From the NCBI GenBank assembly GCA_002506105.1, contig DAWU01000036.1:1-49562 (forward strand): DNA of 49,562 nt. The letters are read 5' to 3'. The notes under the pieces were generated by a model. The model saw only the letters and a list, made by a program, of their open reading frames with translations. It was not told where the DNA came from and did no database searches. This document shows, one piece after another, positions 8,644 through 17,092 of the stretch. The DNA is from Methanolinea sp. UBA275 (lineage in GTDB: Archaea; Halobacteriota; Methanomicrobia; Methanomicrobiales; Methanospirillaceae). Position 1 is the stretch's first letter; each line of letters opens with the position of its first letter. A program made the translations under genes and the position numbers.

Positions 8644-9210
8644 TCACCCGCCAACGCGGGTAATCCCCTTCTCCGTCACCACGAAATCCATGCAGATGTC
8701 ATTCTTGTCGGCGGGAATGGAGTCCACCTCCTGGCAGGAGAATGCCACCCCGATCTTTTTCATATGGGGATTCCGGGAGAGGAAACGGTCATAGTAGCCT
8801 GCCCCGTATCCGAGCCTGTGCCCTGCCGAATCGAATGCGATCATGGGGACAATCACGACATTGATCTCCTTCGGGTCGGCGGGGATCTCGTGCCCGATGG
8901 GTTCGGGGACCGAGAATGTGCTTGTTGAAAGAAGGGAGGAATTGCGAAGGTAGGAGAGCCGGAGGTTTCTCCGTTCCTTCTCGATGATTGGGACCACGAC
9001 CCTTGTCCCCCGGGAGATCATCTCTTCTATGAGGGCTCCTGTGTCAACTTCCGGAGGCTTGGACGCATACACGAGCACCGGATCGGCACCATCAAGGAAC
9101 GAGAGGAGGTGTTCCCGGATCGCATTCGAGAGCTCCGCTCGTTTCGGGGCAGGTATGGCATCCCGGGTACTTCTCGCCCGTGCCCGGAGAGTCTGTTTCC
9201 TGGAGCTCAT
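8644..9210 (-). CDS. 5-formyltetrahydrofolate cyclo-ligase family protein
   Basis: 188 residues. The family closes 5-formyl-THF to 5,10-methenyl-THF with ATP. The N-terminal KQTLRARARSTRDAIPA region, the VPIIEKERRNLRLS stretch and the diagnostic LGYGAGYYDRFLSR loop (ATP/phosphate binding), followed by GVAFSCQEVDSIPADKNDICMDFVVTEKG, are all present. Methanogens of this group use tetrahydromethanopterin, so the true substrate could be another pterin. The frame stays open to 9636, but that extension is Pro/Cys-rich non-coding translation; the ATG at 9210 gives the normal N terminus. Confidence 0.88.
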   Translation of the reverse strand: MSSRKQTLRARARSTRDAIPAPKRAELSNAIREHLLSFLDGADPVLVYASKPPEVDTGALIEEMISRGTRVVVPIIEKERRNLRLSYLRNSSLLSTSTFSVPEPIGHEIPADPKEINVVIVPMIAFDSAGHRLGYGAGYYDRFLSRNPHMKKIGVAFSCQEVDSIPADKNDICMDFVVTEKGITRVGG

Positions 9211-9426
9211 ACGCGTAGTATGATATCTGCCGGTTCCGGGAATTAAGGGTGCTGTCAGGCAGACACCCTCAAGGCTTCGTGAAACCCGGATGCCTCCCAC
9301 ATCCAGAGTGCCTGGACAGGAAAAGAGCGCAGGGCTGGTTGGAGTGTATGCCGGAGAAAGCCTGGAGATGTGTCTCGCAGGGGAAACGTTTTGTGATTCC
9401 CTTTCCGGGAAATGTGGATGCAAAAG

Positions 9427-9449
9427 TGAACATGGCGGAGCCATGTTCA
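9427..9449. terminator. Perfect 10-bp hairpin downstream of the Yip1 gene
   Basis: TGAACATGGC and GCCATGTTCA pair perfectly around a 3-base loop at 9427-9449. On the minus strand it lies 16 bases past the stop of the Yip1-domain gene, so a role in 3'-end formation or mRNA stability is plausible. The region 9211-9464 otherwise holds no gene. Confidence 0.5.
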
Positions 9450-9464
9450 TCCGAAAGAATGGGA

Positions 9465-10067
9465 TCAGGTCATCATCACGGGTTCTATGCTGACCAGTGA
9501 GATGATGAACCAGGCGGCAATCAGGGCAATGATGATCACGATGATGATCGCCGCCAGGATCACTGCACCGGCAGCACGGCCGGTCGAGATCTGGTGGAGT
9601 TCGCGTATCCCCAGAATAGAGAGGATGAGAGACCATATGCCGCCGATAATAATCCCGACGAGAGGTATCCAGCCGATCAGCATGTAGGGAGTCGACCCGA
9701 AGATAAGGGCTTTCACCGTCTCCAGGTATCCTTTCCTTCCGCCCAGGAGGTAGACGAACAGGTGCAGCCAGCCACCGATGATAAAGACCATGATGAGCGA
9801 TACGATGACAAGGACAATTGCCCCGATCGCGACCCCCATCGTCTCCGCGAGGAAGATCTCCCCCATGCCGAACTGGCCCATGGCCTGGTTGATCGCAGAG
9901 AGGATCGCACTTCCCATTATCAGATCGACGATCACCGTGAGGATTGCGTTGATAATGAGAAGGATGATGAAATACTTGATAGCGTCCCCAAGCTCGATCC
10001 TCCTCGCCTTCTGGAAGGCCTGGACCGGCTGCATGAGGAATCCCTTTGCTGTTTCTATGATATCCAT
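9465..10067 (-). CDS. Yip1-domain multi-pass membrane protein
   Basis: 200 residues with about five hydrophobic segments: IKYFIILLIINAILTVIVDL, an IAIGAIVLVIVSLIMVFIIG stretch, two within MLIGWIPLVGIIIGGIWSLI, and a C-terminal AGAVILAAIIIVIIIALIAA. The layout, including the LxxxxLGIRELHxxSTGRA loop before the last helix, is that of Yip1-domain proteins, common and uncharacterised in Methanomicrobiales. The ATG at 10067 gives MDIIETAKGFLMQPVQAFQKAR, the usual amphipathic start, with GGTGGTG close upstream; an ATG at 10079 is the alternative. It is divergent from the regulator starting at 10215. Confidence 0.8.
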   Translation of the reverse strand: MDIIETAKGFLMQPVQAFQKARRIELGDAIKYFIILLIINAILTVIVDLIMGSAILSAINQAMGQFGMGEIFLAETMGVAIGAIVLVIVSLIMVFIIGGWLHLFVYLLGGRKGYLETVKALIFGSTPYMLIGWIPLVGIIIGGIWSLILSILGIRELHQISTGRAAGAVILAAIIIVIIIALIAAWFIISLVSIEPVMMT

Positions 10068-10177
10068 ACGCACCACCATGGCAGGTATGATTCCACCATA
10101 TAAGAAGAATCCCAATTTTTTTCTCAGGGAGAGTCCCCTGTGTTTCGTAACGGGAAAGGGTAGCTGCCGGTATCAGA

Positions 10178-10194
10178 GTGTATTTACGTTACAC
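10178..10194. promoter_or_regulatory. Inverted repeat and TATA-like box before the membrane regulator gene
   Basis: GTGTA at 10178-10182 and TACAC at 10190-10194 flank TTTACGT. The TGTATTTA part sits 29-35 bases before the ATG at 10215, where a TATA box for a leaderless transcript would be. The overlapping inverted repeat could be an operator, possibly for the winged-helix product itself. Confidence 0.35.
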
Positions 10195-10214
10195 ATTCCA
10201 CCTGATCACCAAAA

Positions 10215-11507
10215 ATGCGTGCTCCCTGGCGATATCCCGTATTCCTGATCATTGTCATAGCCGTGGTCATTGTCATCCCGTCGGGCGCTGCCCATGGAAG
10301 TCCGGGAGGTGGATCATCGTCTTTGGGGGGATACGGCCAGGCAGGAAGCACGGCCTTAGGGTGGGGGAGCGGGACGAGCTCGTCCGGAACCGGAGGCGGG
10401 GGTGCCGCAGAGGCTCATGCAGGGTACGCCTCCACGGAGGCATCTCTGTTCCAGGGGCCCGCAGGGAAGGAAACTGCGGCCGGAACCGGGATGAGTTCTT
10501 CACCGGGTAACATCGGACGCGGTGTCCAGGCAGGGCCAGGAGAGAACGCCAGGGGTCCCTCACCCGAAACGGGATACCGCCTGCAGGCAGGAGCAGCAAT
10601 TCCAATGTCCTCCGGGGATAGCCAGGCTTCCAGAGGGCCACGTCTCCAGGCAGGCACGCTGCAGGAACCAGGGTTCGGATCGAGGTACGCGTCCGGAGGA
10701 CGCGGGGCAGCCATGCCCGGCCAGCACCGTGGCCCTCCCGCCGGCGTCCAGCCGTTCGTTCCGGGTTCGCAGGCCGGACGGATCCCCTGCGGACCGGCCC
10801 AGGCCGCGGAACCCCCCACGGGGGCTGCCGGTGTCCAGGACCCTGGAGCACACGTCGTCCAGCCGCAGAGAGGAAAGAAAGACGGCGAGGATGAGCGTGA
10901 GGGAGCCATCGATCCCGGACCATCATGGCCGGGGATTCCCTCCCCCTTTCTCCTGTTTTTGGGGTATCGCAGGATCGGGGGGAAGAATGTGCTCGAACAC
11001 AAAGGCCGGAACCGCGTGTACTCGACCATAGTACAACACCCCGGGATCGATATTGTCAACCTGGAGAGGCTTGTGGAGATCAACAGGAACACCCTCCGGT
11101 ACCACCTCTTTACTCTCATCCGGGCAGGGAAGATCACGGCGTTCTCCCGCCCCGGGATGGTCCGGTATTTCCAGAACAGGGGCATGTATCCCCCGTGTGT
11201 ACAGTGCCTCCTGCACTACCTCCGCACCGATACCCCCGGTGAGATCATCAGACTCCTGTGGCACACTCCAGGGATGACACGGGCACAGCTTGCAGAAGCA
11301 CTCGCGCTCTCGGGCCCGAGCGTGACACGGCACATGCAAAACCTCGAATCCGACGGTATCATCGAGGTGAGGGTCGATGGGAGGAACCACCACTCTACAC
11401 TCACCGCTGCAACGCTCCAGATCCTGCCATGGTACGGGCACATACAGCAGACCTCGCATGCTGTTTCCGAAAGCGGGCAGGCAGCTGCACTTCCTACACC
11501 CGCCTGA
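10215..11507 (+). CDS. Signal/TM-anchored tandem winged-helix protein with Gly/Pro-rich middle
   Basis: 430 residues in three parts. Residues 8-28 are a hydrophobic signal or membrane segment (VFLIIVIAVVIVIPSGAA). About 29-235 is low-complexity sequence rich in Gly, Pro, Ser, Ala and Gln. A short hydrophobic stretch (PSPFLLFLGYRRIGG, about 240-254) precedes two winged helices: one around VYSTIVQHPGIDIVNLERLV...NTLRYHLFTL, the other around MTRAQLAEALALSGPSVTRHMQNL. If the second stretch spans the membrane, the linker is outside and the DNA-binding part inside, as in other methanogen membrane-bound regulators. The linker has no recognisable sensor domain. GC content is very high, so the opposite strand also shows long open frames. 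Confidence 0.75.
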   Translation: MRAPWRYPVFLIIVIAVVIVIPSGAAHGSPGGGSSSLGGYGQAGSTALGWGSGTSSSGTGGGGAAEAHAGYASTEASLFQGPAGKETAAGTGMSSSPGNIGRGVQAGPGENARGPSPETGYRLQAGAAIPMSSGDSQASRGPRLQAGTLQEPGFGSRYASGGRGAAMPGQHRGPPAGVQPFVPGSQAGRIPCGPAQAAEPPTGAAGVQDPGAHVVQPQRGKKDGEDEREGAIDPGPSWPGIPSPFLLFLGYRRIGGKNVLEHKGRNRVYSTIVQHPGIDIVNLERLVEINRNTLRYHLFTLIRAGKITAFSRPGMVRYFQNRGMYPPCVQCLLHYLRTDTPGEIIRLLWHTPGMTRAQLAEALALSGPSVTRHMQNLESDGIIEVRVDGRNHHSTLTAATLQILPWYGHIQQTSHAVSESGQAAALPTPA

Positions 11508-11623
11508 TTCCCCGATTTTCCGATCCGTAGCTTTCCGTGCGAGAGATCCCTTTATTACCCCCATCCCACGGGGTATGGTGACCGGGGACTCTCCCGGCAA
11601 CACGGAACAGAGGTGAACCAAGA

Positions 11624-11968
11624 ATGAGAAAGATACTCGCAGTATGCCTTCTCCTGGGCCTTGTATTGTTACCTGCCACGGTGATAGCCGCAGGACCCCG
11701 GGGGCAGGGAAATGGCAGTGCACAGGGTGCCACGCCCGTGCTCCAGGAACAGACAGGAGAACAAGGGACAGTATCAGGCCAGTTCCAGTTCTGCGCAAGG
11801 CATGGGGACAGCATCTCCGGCGCGAACGGGAATGGGAAAATGCTGCGGATTCGTGACTGCACCGCAGCGGGAACCCAGGCTGGGACCATGGCCCGCAACC
11901 AGCCCCGGCTTCGTGACGGATCCTGCGGGAACTGCCCCGGCCAGTCCGCAGCAGCGACGACTGCCTGA
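11624..11968 (+). CDS. Small secreted hypothetical protein
   Basis: 114 residues with a clear signal peptide (MRKILAVCLLLGLVLLPATV, cleavage likely after VIAA), then a Gly/Gln/Ser-rich mature part with four cysteines, including CGNC near the end. No family is recognised. GAGGTGA sits eight bases before the ATG, a good ribosome site, which supports a real gene. It follows the membrane regulator on the same strand by 116 bases and could be under its control. Confidence 0.6.
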   Translation: MRKILAVCLLLGLVLLPATVIAAGPRGQGNGSAQGATPVLQEQTGEQGTVSGQFQFCARHGDSISGANGNGKMLRIRDCTAAGTQAGTMARNQPRLRDGSCGNCPGQSAAATTA

Positions 11969-12163
11969 TCAACAGGACTCTCTTTTTTTCCTGCAACGTA
12001 TCGGGAATTATGCTGATCCCAATACACCATTCCTTTCTTTCTCTCCCGGGTTTCTGAAACAAGGCGTGATTTCTCTTTACACTGCGGGATTCCAGGGAGT
12101 TCCCCAACATTCTATGGGAACCATCATGTTCCCGCCAGACCCATCCTCCAAGGAGAGAGAATC

Positions 12164-12691
12164 ATGAACCTGGCGCGTCTTGAGGAGATGGAGAAGGAGG
12201 AATTGTTACACTACCTGGAATTCCTGCTCTGGCATTACCGGGTGGTGGATGCCTTCTGGTTCATTTATTCTGCAGAGGAGTTCGGCCAGCCCGTTGCCGA
12301 GCGTCTCAACGAGAAGGTGTGGGGACGGGTGGCCTCCATGGCAGCAAAGGACCTGAAAGAGCGGTTCGCACTACAAGAGAAGGGATTGGCAGGGTTCGTG
12401 ACCGCATTGAAACTCTTCCCATGGGCTATCCTTGTCGGGTACCAGATCGAGGAGCGGGAGGACGAGGTGATCATAAGGGTTCCCTCATGCCCCACGCAGG
12501 AAGCACGGATACGCAGGGGGATCGGGGAGTATGTCTGCCGGGAGATGCACCGGGCAGAGTTCACTGCATTCGCGAGAGAGATCGACGAAAGAATCCAGGT
12601 CGAATGCATCTTCGCTCCCCCTGACCCCCACCCGCCGGACATGTTCTGCATGTGGAGGTTTTCTCTTCGCGCAGGAGAGGCACCACGGTAA
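12164..12691 (+). CDS. DUF6125 / ATC-hydrolase-like protein
   Basis: 175 residues, soluble. The N-terminal ELLHYLEFLLWHYRVVDAFWFIYSAEEFG and VAERLNEKVWGRVAS, then the C-terminal RVECIFAPPDPHPPDMFCMWRF-like stretch with paired Cys, resemble the DUF6125 family related to L-2-amino-thiazoline-4-carboxylate hydrolase-like proteins; I base this on memory of the family pattern. Reaction unknown. AAGGAGA lies seven bases upstream of the ATG. It is flanked by non-coding DNA on both sides and looks monocistronic. Confidence 0.6.
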   Translation: MNLARLEEMEKEELLHYLEFLLWHYRVVDAFWFIYSAEEFGQPVAERLNEKVWGRVASMAAKDLKERFALQEKGLAGFVTALKLFPWAILVGYQIEEREDEVIIRVPSCPTQEARIRRGIGEYVCREMHRAEFTAFAREIDERIQVECIFAPPDPHPPDMFCMWRFSLRAGEAPR

Positions 12692-12776
12692 ACCCATGAC
12701 GAGGATAGGGCATCCCTGCCTCATTATGCCTTGTCCGGGACCCTTGAACTTTGTGAAACCCGCTCATCATCGTGAG

Positions 12777-12790
12777 TAATATATAAATAC
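12777..12790 (+). promoter_or_regulatory. Candidate TATA box of the Ig-repeat protein gene
   Basis: TAATATATAAATAC is the only strong TATA-like site in 12692-13005. A start about 25 bases downstream would give a leader near 195 bases before the ATG at 13006, unusually long for this group. No small gene is visible inside the leader. Confidence 0.45.
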
Positions 12791-13005
12791 TCTCCGTGTT
12801 TTGATCTGATCGTTGACGGGAAGGAGTGGTGCTCGAGAAAGGAATGTCTCCTTCCCGGAACAGTGCACTGAATCAAGGCGGATGAAGAGATGTACCCATC
12901 TCGATATCCGTGATACTACAGGGAACACGGAGCACTGCTCAACAATTCAGGATCCCTGAATGAAAGGGCGGGCATTGCCGTGTTCCACACATCAAGGTGG
13001 CAAAT

Positions 13006-15942
13006 ATGAGTTCACGATCCCATACGTTATGGCTGCTGGCAATAGTTGTCATTGCAGCCATTTTTTGTCTGATCCCCTCTGTAACGGCGGCCAAGGCTGC
13101 CGTACTCTCCATCAACGCTACCCCGGCAACCCTGACTGTCGGGGACCGGGTGGTCATTGCGGGGAACCTCACCGATGCCGCGACCGGCGCCAAGATCCCC
13201 TTCCACAAGATCACGGTGCAGGTATCGCAGGATACGCTCTCCTGGCAGGATACCGGATCCACTATTGGAAGGACGGGGTCCTACACATTTTCCCTGATAT
13301 TGAGGGACCCTGGTACCTACTACTTCAGAACCCTCTCTTCCGGAAACAGGATGTATGCCGCGGCAACAAGCCCGCCTGCGATGGTGACGGTCACCCCGCC
13401 CGCCGGGCCGAAAGCGACCAACCTGACGATCCGGGCCCAGCCCCAGACCTGCAGTGTAGGCGAAACCGTGACCATTTCAGGTAAACTCGCCGCAATAGAC
13501 GGTGGAGCGGGGATTCCCGCACAGATGATCCTCCTCTCCTCATCTCCTGACGGGACCACGTTTTCGAAACTCGGCACGGTGTTCACTGCGCCGAACGGCA
13601 CCTATTCCACCGCAGTTCTGATGACCACACCGGGAAAGACCTCCTTCAGGGTTGCCTACGAAGGGAGCAGTACCTACTCGGGCTCTACAAGTCCCGTGGT
13701 CGTGGTCGATGTCACAGCCCCGCAGCAGAAAGCAACCACGCTTTCACTCACTGCCTCGAATACCACATTTACTCTTGGGAAGACCCTGAACCTCACAGGG
13801 ACCCTGAGAGAGACGCAGGGGAGCAAGGTCATTCCCAATGCGCTCGTTGCCATCCGGTATTCGCGTGATGGCGGAGCGTGGGGCATGCTTGCGCAGAAGG
13901 TCACCAGCGAGACCGGGATGTATGCCTTCGATCACACTCCCTCGGTTGCCGGCACCTACCAGTACCGTGCCACCTACCAGGGGGATACGCTCTATGCATC
14001 CTCCGAGAGTTCTCCTGTGAGCGTGACCTTTTCATCGCTGCCCCCGGCACCGATGACCATCCTTTCCATCAACGCGACCCCTTCAACGCTGAACGCAGGT
14101 GAAGAGGTGCGCTTCAGCGGAAACCTCACCGAAACCTCGACCGGGAAACTGGTGCCTCTCCAGAGGATCACACTCCAGATGTCGGAAGACGGGGCGTCCT
14201 GGAAGAGTATCACATCCATGCTGACCAAGACCGGTTCCTACAACATCTCCAGGATCATGAAGGACCCGGGCACATTCTATTTCAGGACACTCTCTTCAGG
14301 GAACCGGTTCTATGCCCCGGCAACAAGCCCTGTCGTCATGGTTACGGTCAGTTCCCCGGCAGGACCCAAGGCAACCAGCCTGAGCATCCTTGCTGCGCCT
14401 CACACGCTCCTCCAGGGTGAGACCGCGACCATCTCCGGCACTCTTTCCGCAGTCCAGGGTGGAGCGGGGATACCGGGACAGAGGATCCTGCTCTCCTCAT
14501 CACCCGACGGAGTCTCCTTCACCCCCGTCGGTACACTGTTCACTGCGCCGAACGGCACCTATTCGACAACCCTCATGATGAACACCCCGGGAAAAATCTC
14601 GTTCAGGGCTGCCTACGAAGGGAGCAGTACCTACTCGGGATCGACAAGCCCCGTTGCTGCAGTCGACGTGACAACCCCGCAGCAGAAAGCAACCACGCTC
14701 TCGCTTGCCGCCCTGAATACCACCCTTCCCCTCGGGAAGACCCTGAACCTCACGGGGACCCTGAAAGAATCGCAGGGAAGCAAGGCGATCCCGGATGCCT
14801 TCGTGACCATCCAGTACTCCGCTGACGGCGGGGCATGGAGCCTGCTCGGGCAGAAGATCACCAACACGACAGGGGTATATTCACTCGATCATACCCCGAT
14901 TGCCGCAGGCACCTACCAGTACCGTGCTCTCTATGCAGGGAGTGCGACATACACAGCGTCCGAGAGTCCCGTAGTCAGCGTGACCTTCTCGCCGCTGCCG
15001 CCCTCGTCTGCAACAAATATCACGCTCAGTGCACTGCCGACCTCTCTCAGGATACAGCAGACACTGAACCTGACCGGGGTGCTTCGGGAGGTTGCAGGAG
15101 GCAAGGGGATACAGGATGCCATCATCACCATCCAATACTCCAGAAACGGCGGGAAATGGAGCCCCCTGGCAATCGAGACCACTGGGGTGAACGGAACGTA
15201 TTCTGACACCCACACCCCGACCATGACCGGCACCTACCAGTACCGTGCGCTCTATGGAGGGAACGCAACCTATGCATCCTGTGAGAGTCCTTCCGTCAGT
15301 GTCACCGTCTCATCGCTTGCCCCGGCACCCGCAACTACCCTTACCATCAAGGCAACTCCCGCATCCCCCAGCCGTAACGAGAGTTATACCATTTCAGGGA
15401 TACTCACCGACTCCTCGACCGGGAAGGGAGTGATCGGGAAGAGGATCAAAGTCGAGCGCTCGGAGGACGGGACCACGTGGACCACGTTCGGCATTGTAAC
15501 TACGAAGACCAATGGCGAATACGCTATCACCCAGGCACCCTCGATGGGGGGGGCATTTTTCTTCAGGGCAGGTTTTGCCGGGGATCGATCCTTCCAGGGC
15601 TCGTCAAGTCCGGTCCTCCAGGTTATCATCAAGAGATTTGCCCTGCTTGAGATGGCCGCTTCTCCCCAGATCATCGCACCCGGGGGGACTGTGACCTGTA
15701 CAGGGACGCTTTCGGATGAGATGAGCGGGGCGGCCATCCCCGGCCAGACCGTGAAGGTCATGATCTCACAGGGGAACACGACGTGGAACCTCTTTGGTAC
15801 GTCCACCACGGGCGCCAACGGAGGGTGGCAGTTCTCCGGGACCATCCCTGCCGCCGGTTCCTATTACCTCGCCGGGCAGTTTGAGGGCTCATCAACCTAT
15901 AGCGAGGACTGGAGTAACACGGTAGGGATTACTGTCACCTGA
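13006..15942 (+). CDS. Large secreted protein with nine Ig-like repeats
   Basis: 978 residues. A signal peptide (LWLLAIVVIAAIFCLIPSV, cleavage near TAA|KA) is followed by nine Ig-like/adhesin repeats of about 100-107 residues, each starting with a version of KATxLSIxAxPxTLxxG and a TISGxL strand. Repeats 1-3 and 4-6 match pairwise (1 with 4, 2 with 5, 3 with 6), so a three-domain block was duplicated; repeat 7 resembles 3 and 6. There is no C-terminal membrane segment or PGF-CTERM signal, so it is probably released or bound non-covalently. AAGGTGG at 12994-13000 favours the ATG at 13006 over the GTG at 12997. Many N-x-S/T sequons suggest N-glycosylation. Confidence 0.85.
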   Translation: MSSRSHTLWLLAIVVIAAIFCLIPSVTAAKAAVLSINATPATLTVGDRVVIAGNLTDAATGAKIPFHKITVQVSQDTLSWQDTGSTIGRTGSYTFSLILRDPGTYYFRTLSSGNRMYAAATSPPAMVTVTPPAGPKATNLTIRAQPQTCSVGETVTISGKLAAIDGGAGIPAQMILLSSSPDGTTFSKLGTVFTAPNGTYSTAVLMTTPGKTSFRVAYEGSSTYSGSTSPVVVVDVTAPQQKATTLSLTASNTTFTLGKTLNLTGTLRETQGSKVIPNALVAIRYSRDGGAWGMLAQKVTSETGMYAFDHTPSVAGTYQYRATYQGDTLYASSESSPVSVTFSSLPPAPMTILSINATPSTLNAGEEVRFSGNLTETSTGKLVPLQRITLQMSEDGASWKSITSMLTKTGSYNISRIMKDPGTFYFRTLSSGNRFYAPATSPVVMVTVSSPAGPKATSLSILAAPHTLLQGETATISGTLSAVQGGAGIPGQRILLSSSPDGVSFTPVGTLFTAPNGTYSTTLMMNTPGKISFRAAYEGSSTYSGSTSPVAAVDVTTPQQKATTLSLAALNTTLPLGKTLNLTGTLKESQGSKAIPDAFVTIQYSADGGAWSLLGQKITNTTGVYSLDHTPIAAGTYQYRALYAGSATYTASESPVVSVTFSPLPPSSATNITLSALPTSLRIQQTLNLTGVLREVAGGKGIQDAIITIQYSRNGGKWSPLAIETTGVNGTYSDTHTPTMTGTYQYRALYGGNATYASCESPSVSVTVSSLAPAPATTLTIKATPASPSRNESYTISGILTDSSTGKGVIGKRIKVERSEDGTTWTTFGIVTTKTNGEYAITQAPSMGGAFFFRAGFAGDRSFQGSSSPVLQVIIKRFALLEMAASPQIIAPGGTVTCTGTLSDEMSGAAIPGQTVKVMISQGNTTWNLFGTSTTGANGGWQFSGTIPAAGSYYLAGQFEGSSTYSEDWSNTVGITVT

Positions 15943-16049
15943 TTCTCGCCGAAATCCACCCTTATCTCTTTTTTTGGTTTTCTCAACGAAACAGGTGAGA
16001 CCTTTTCATCCCCACCCCCACTTTTTACACGTATGGAGCAGAGCACGGA

Positions 16050-16616
16050 CTATGGATATGGGCGGACATCGATGTCCATCTGGCTGATCTTCTCGTAGAT
16101 CTTTTTCTGCTTGACGATCGGCCAGAGCTGGTAGAGGTGGACCGTAACCGGTTCCCACATGGCCACCCAGCCGGCGACTTCAAGAGCATAGGCGATGAGA
16201 CGGACAAGCGGAAAATTACTGAAGGTTTCGGCTACGGCCTGGCTGGCGATCATTGCAATCGCAAGGAACGAGAGCCCGACCACGAGGGTGAATTTCCCAT
16301 AGATAGATCGTTCCCGGAATTTCCGGTCCTGGACCAGAACCATATATTTGAAGTGATTCCTGATTGCTTCAGGAATTTTTTGTGCCTCCTGGGTGCAAAG
16401 AATACTCGCTGGCAGGTATACGACGATCCTGAATTGTGTTTTTTGGGGAAAATCCCTGACTACATCAACGATATAGTCTGACGCATCACGATCCAGTTCT
16501 TTCGTATAGAACGGGGCAGGATCGAAGGAATTGAAAAGGTGAAGTACCGATGATAGCTTGATCTCGATGAGAATGTGTCCGTCCTCTTTCCTGTATAACG
16601 AATCAATACTGGTCAT
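16050..16616 (-). CDS. Conserved two-TM membrane protein of unknown function
   Basis: 188 residues. The soluble N-terminal half contains the phrase IEIKLSSVLHLFNSFDPAPF followed by KELDRDASDYIVDVVRDFP, which I have seen in a widespread uncharacterised bacterial and archaeal family. Two hydrophobic segments follow (FTLVVGLSFLAIAMIASQAV and LIAYALEVAGWVAMWEPVTV) and a cytoplasmic tail HLYQLWPIVKQKKIYEKISQ. The ATG at 16616 starts just before the conserved part; an ATG at 16649 is possible but would overlap the small gene upstream. Reaction and partners unknown. It sits 19 bases behind that 60-residue ORF, probably in one operon. Confidence 0.7.
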   Translation of the reverse strand: MTSIDSLYRKEDGHILIEIKLSSVLHLFNSFDPAPFYTKELDRDASDYIVDVVRDFPQKTQFRIVVYLPASILCTQEAQKIPEAIRNHFKYMVLVQDRKFRERSIYGKFTLVVGLSFLAIAMIASQAVAETFSNFPLVRLIAYALEVAGWVAMWEPVTVHLYQLWPIVKQKKIYEKISQMDIDVRPYP

Positions 16617-16635
16617 TTTTTTATCCACGTTACAG

Positions 16636-16818
16636 TTATTTGCCCCCATCCCGATTGACCCGGTGTGCATACTCAATCATCTGGGCAGACAACTGGCTCT
16701 GGACGTTCGTGATGAAGGGGAGCGTGATAATCACCGCCATTCGCTTCCCGTTCTGCGAGTAAATGAGCTGGATGCCCTGACACGTAACGGCATCGACCTG
16801 GGCGGGATTGAGCTGCAT
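16636..16818 (-). CDS. Small hypothetical protein (60 residues)
   Basis: 60 residues starting MQLNPAQVDAVTCQGIQLIY. It has an amphipathic, protein-like composition (VIITLPFITNVQSQLSAQMIEY) and no membrane segment. It directly precedes the two-TM protein gene on the same strand. There is no strong ribosome site before its ATG and I recognise no family, so the call rests on composition and position only. Confidence 0.4.
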   Translation of the reverse strand: MQLNPAQVDAVTCQGIQLIYSQNGKRMAVIITLPFITNVQSQLSAQMIEYAHRVNRDGGK

Positions 16819-16892
16819 ACAGTGCTATAACGGAGGGATCCGCGAAAAAGGTGATGGGGATCAATTATTTCGAATTCCCCTCCGTGATTTTA

Positions 16893-17020
16893 AGAGAGGA
16901 GGAGGCCGTCCCATCGGAGGCGAGGAGCGAAGGGGGTAGCAGTGCCCCCCGGCGCGACACGAGAGCGGGGGAATAGGTAGCCACAACGGCTCGAGTGCCC
17001 GCCGGTTAAATCCACGGGTT
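16893..17020. other. GC-rich structured stretch without intact gene
   Basis: Between two minus-strand genes, inside otherwise AT-leaning DNA, there is an abrupt purine- and GC-rich block. It can form a GGGGG...CCCCC hairpin near 16931-16950 and a CGAG...CTCG pairing further on. One frame reads ERRRPSHRRRGAKGVAVPP and ends at a TAG about 90 bases after it opens, like the basic tail of a lost ORF. It could be a remnant of a mobile element or an RNA; neither is shown. Confidence 0.3.
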
Positions 17021-17092
17021 CATTGTCAGCCTTCTTTTAGTGTAATCTCGTAATTATCCGGACCTGCGTAAAAAGGGATTATTCAAAATTTT

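Noticed and set aside
9211..9636. N-terminal extension of the cyclo-ligase frame
   Set aside because: Pro/Cys/His-rich translation without family match; the ATG at 9210 gives the normal length.
10923..12110. 395-residue minus-strand frame across the regulator and small secreted protein genes
   Set aside because: Lies antisense to two genes with good starts and signals; Pro/Arg/Cys-rich translation.
13006..15942. Repeated DNA that could look like an array
   Set aside because: Repeats of about 310 bases are in-frame protein domains, with no spacer pattern of CRISPR.
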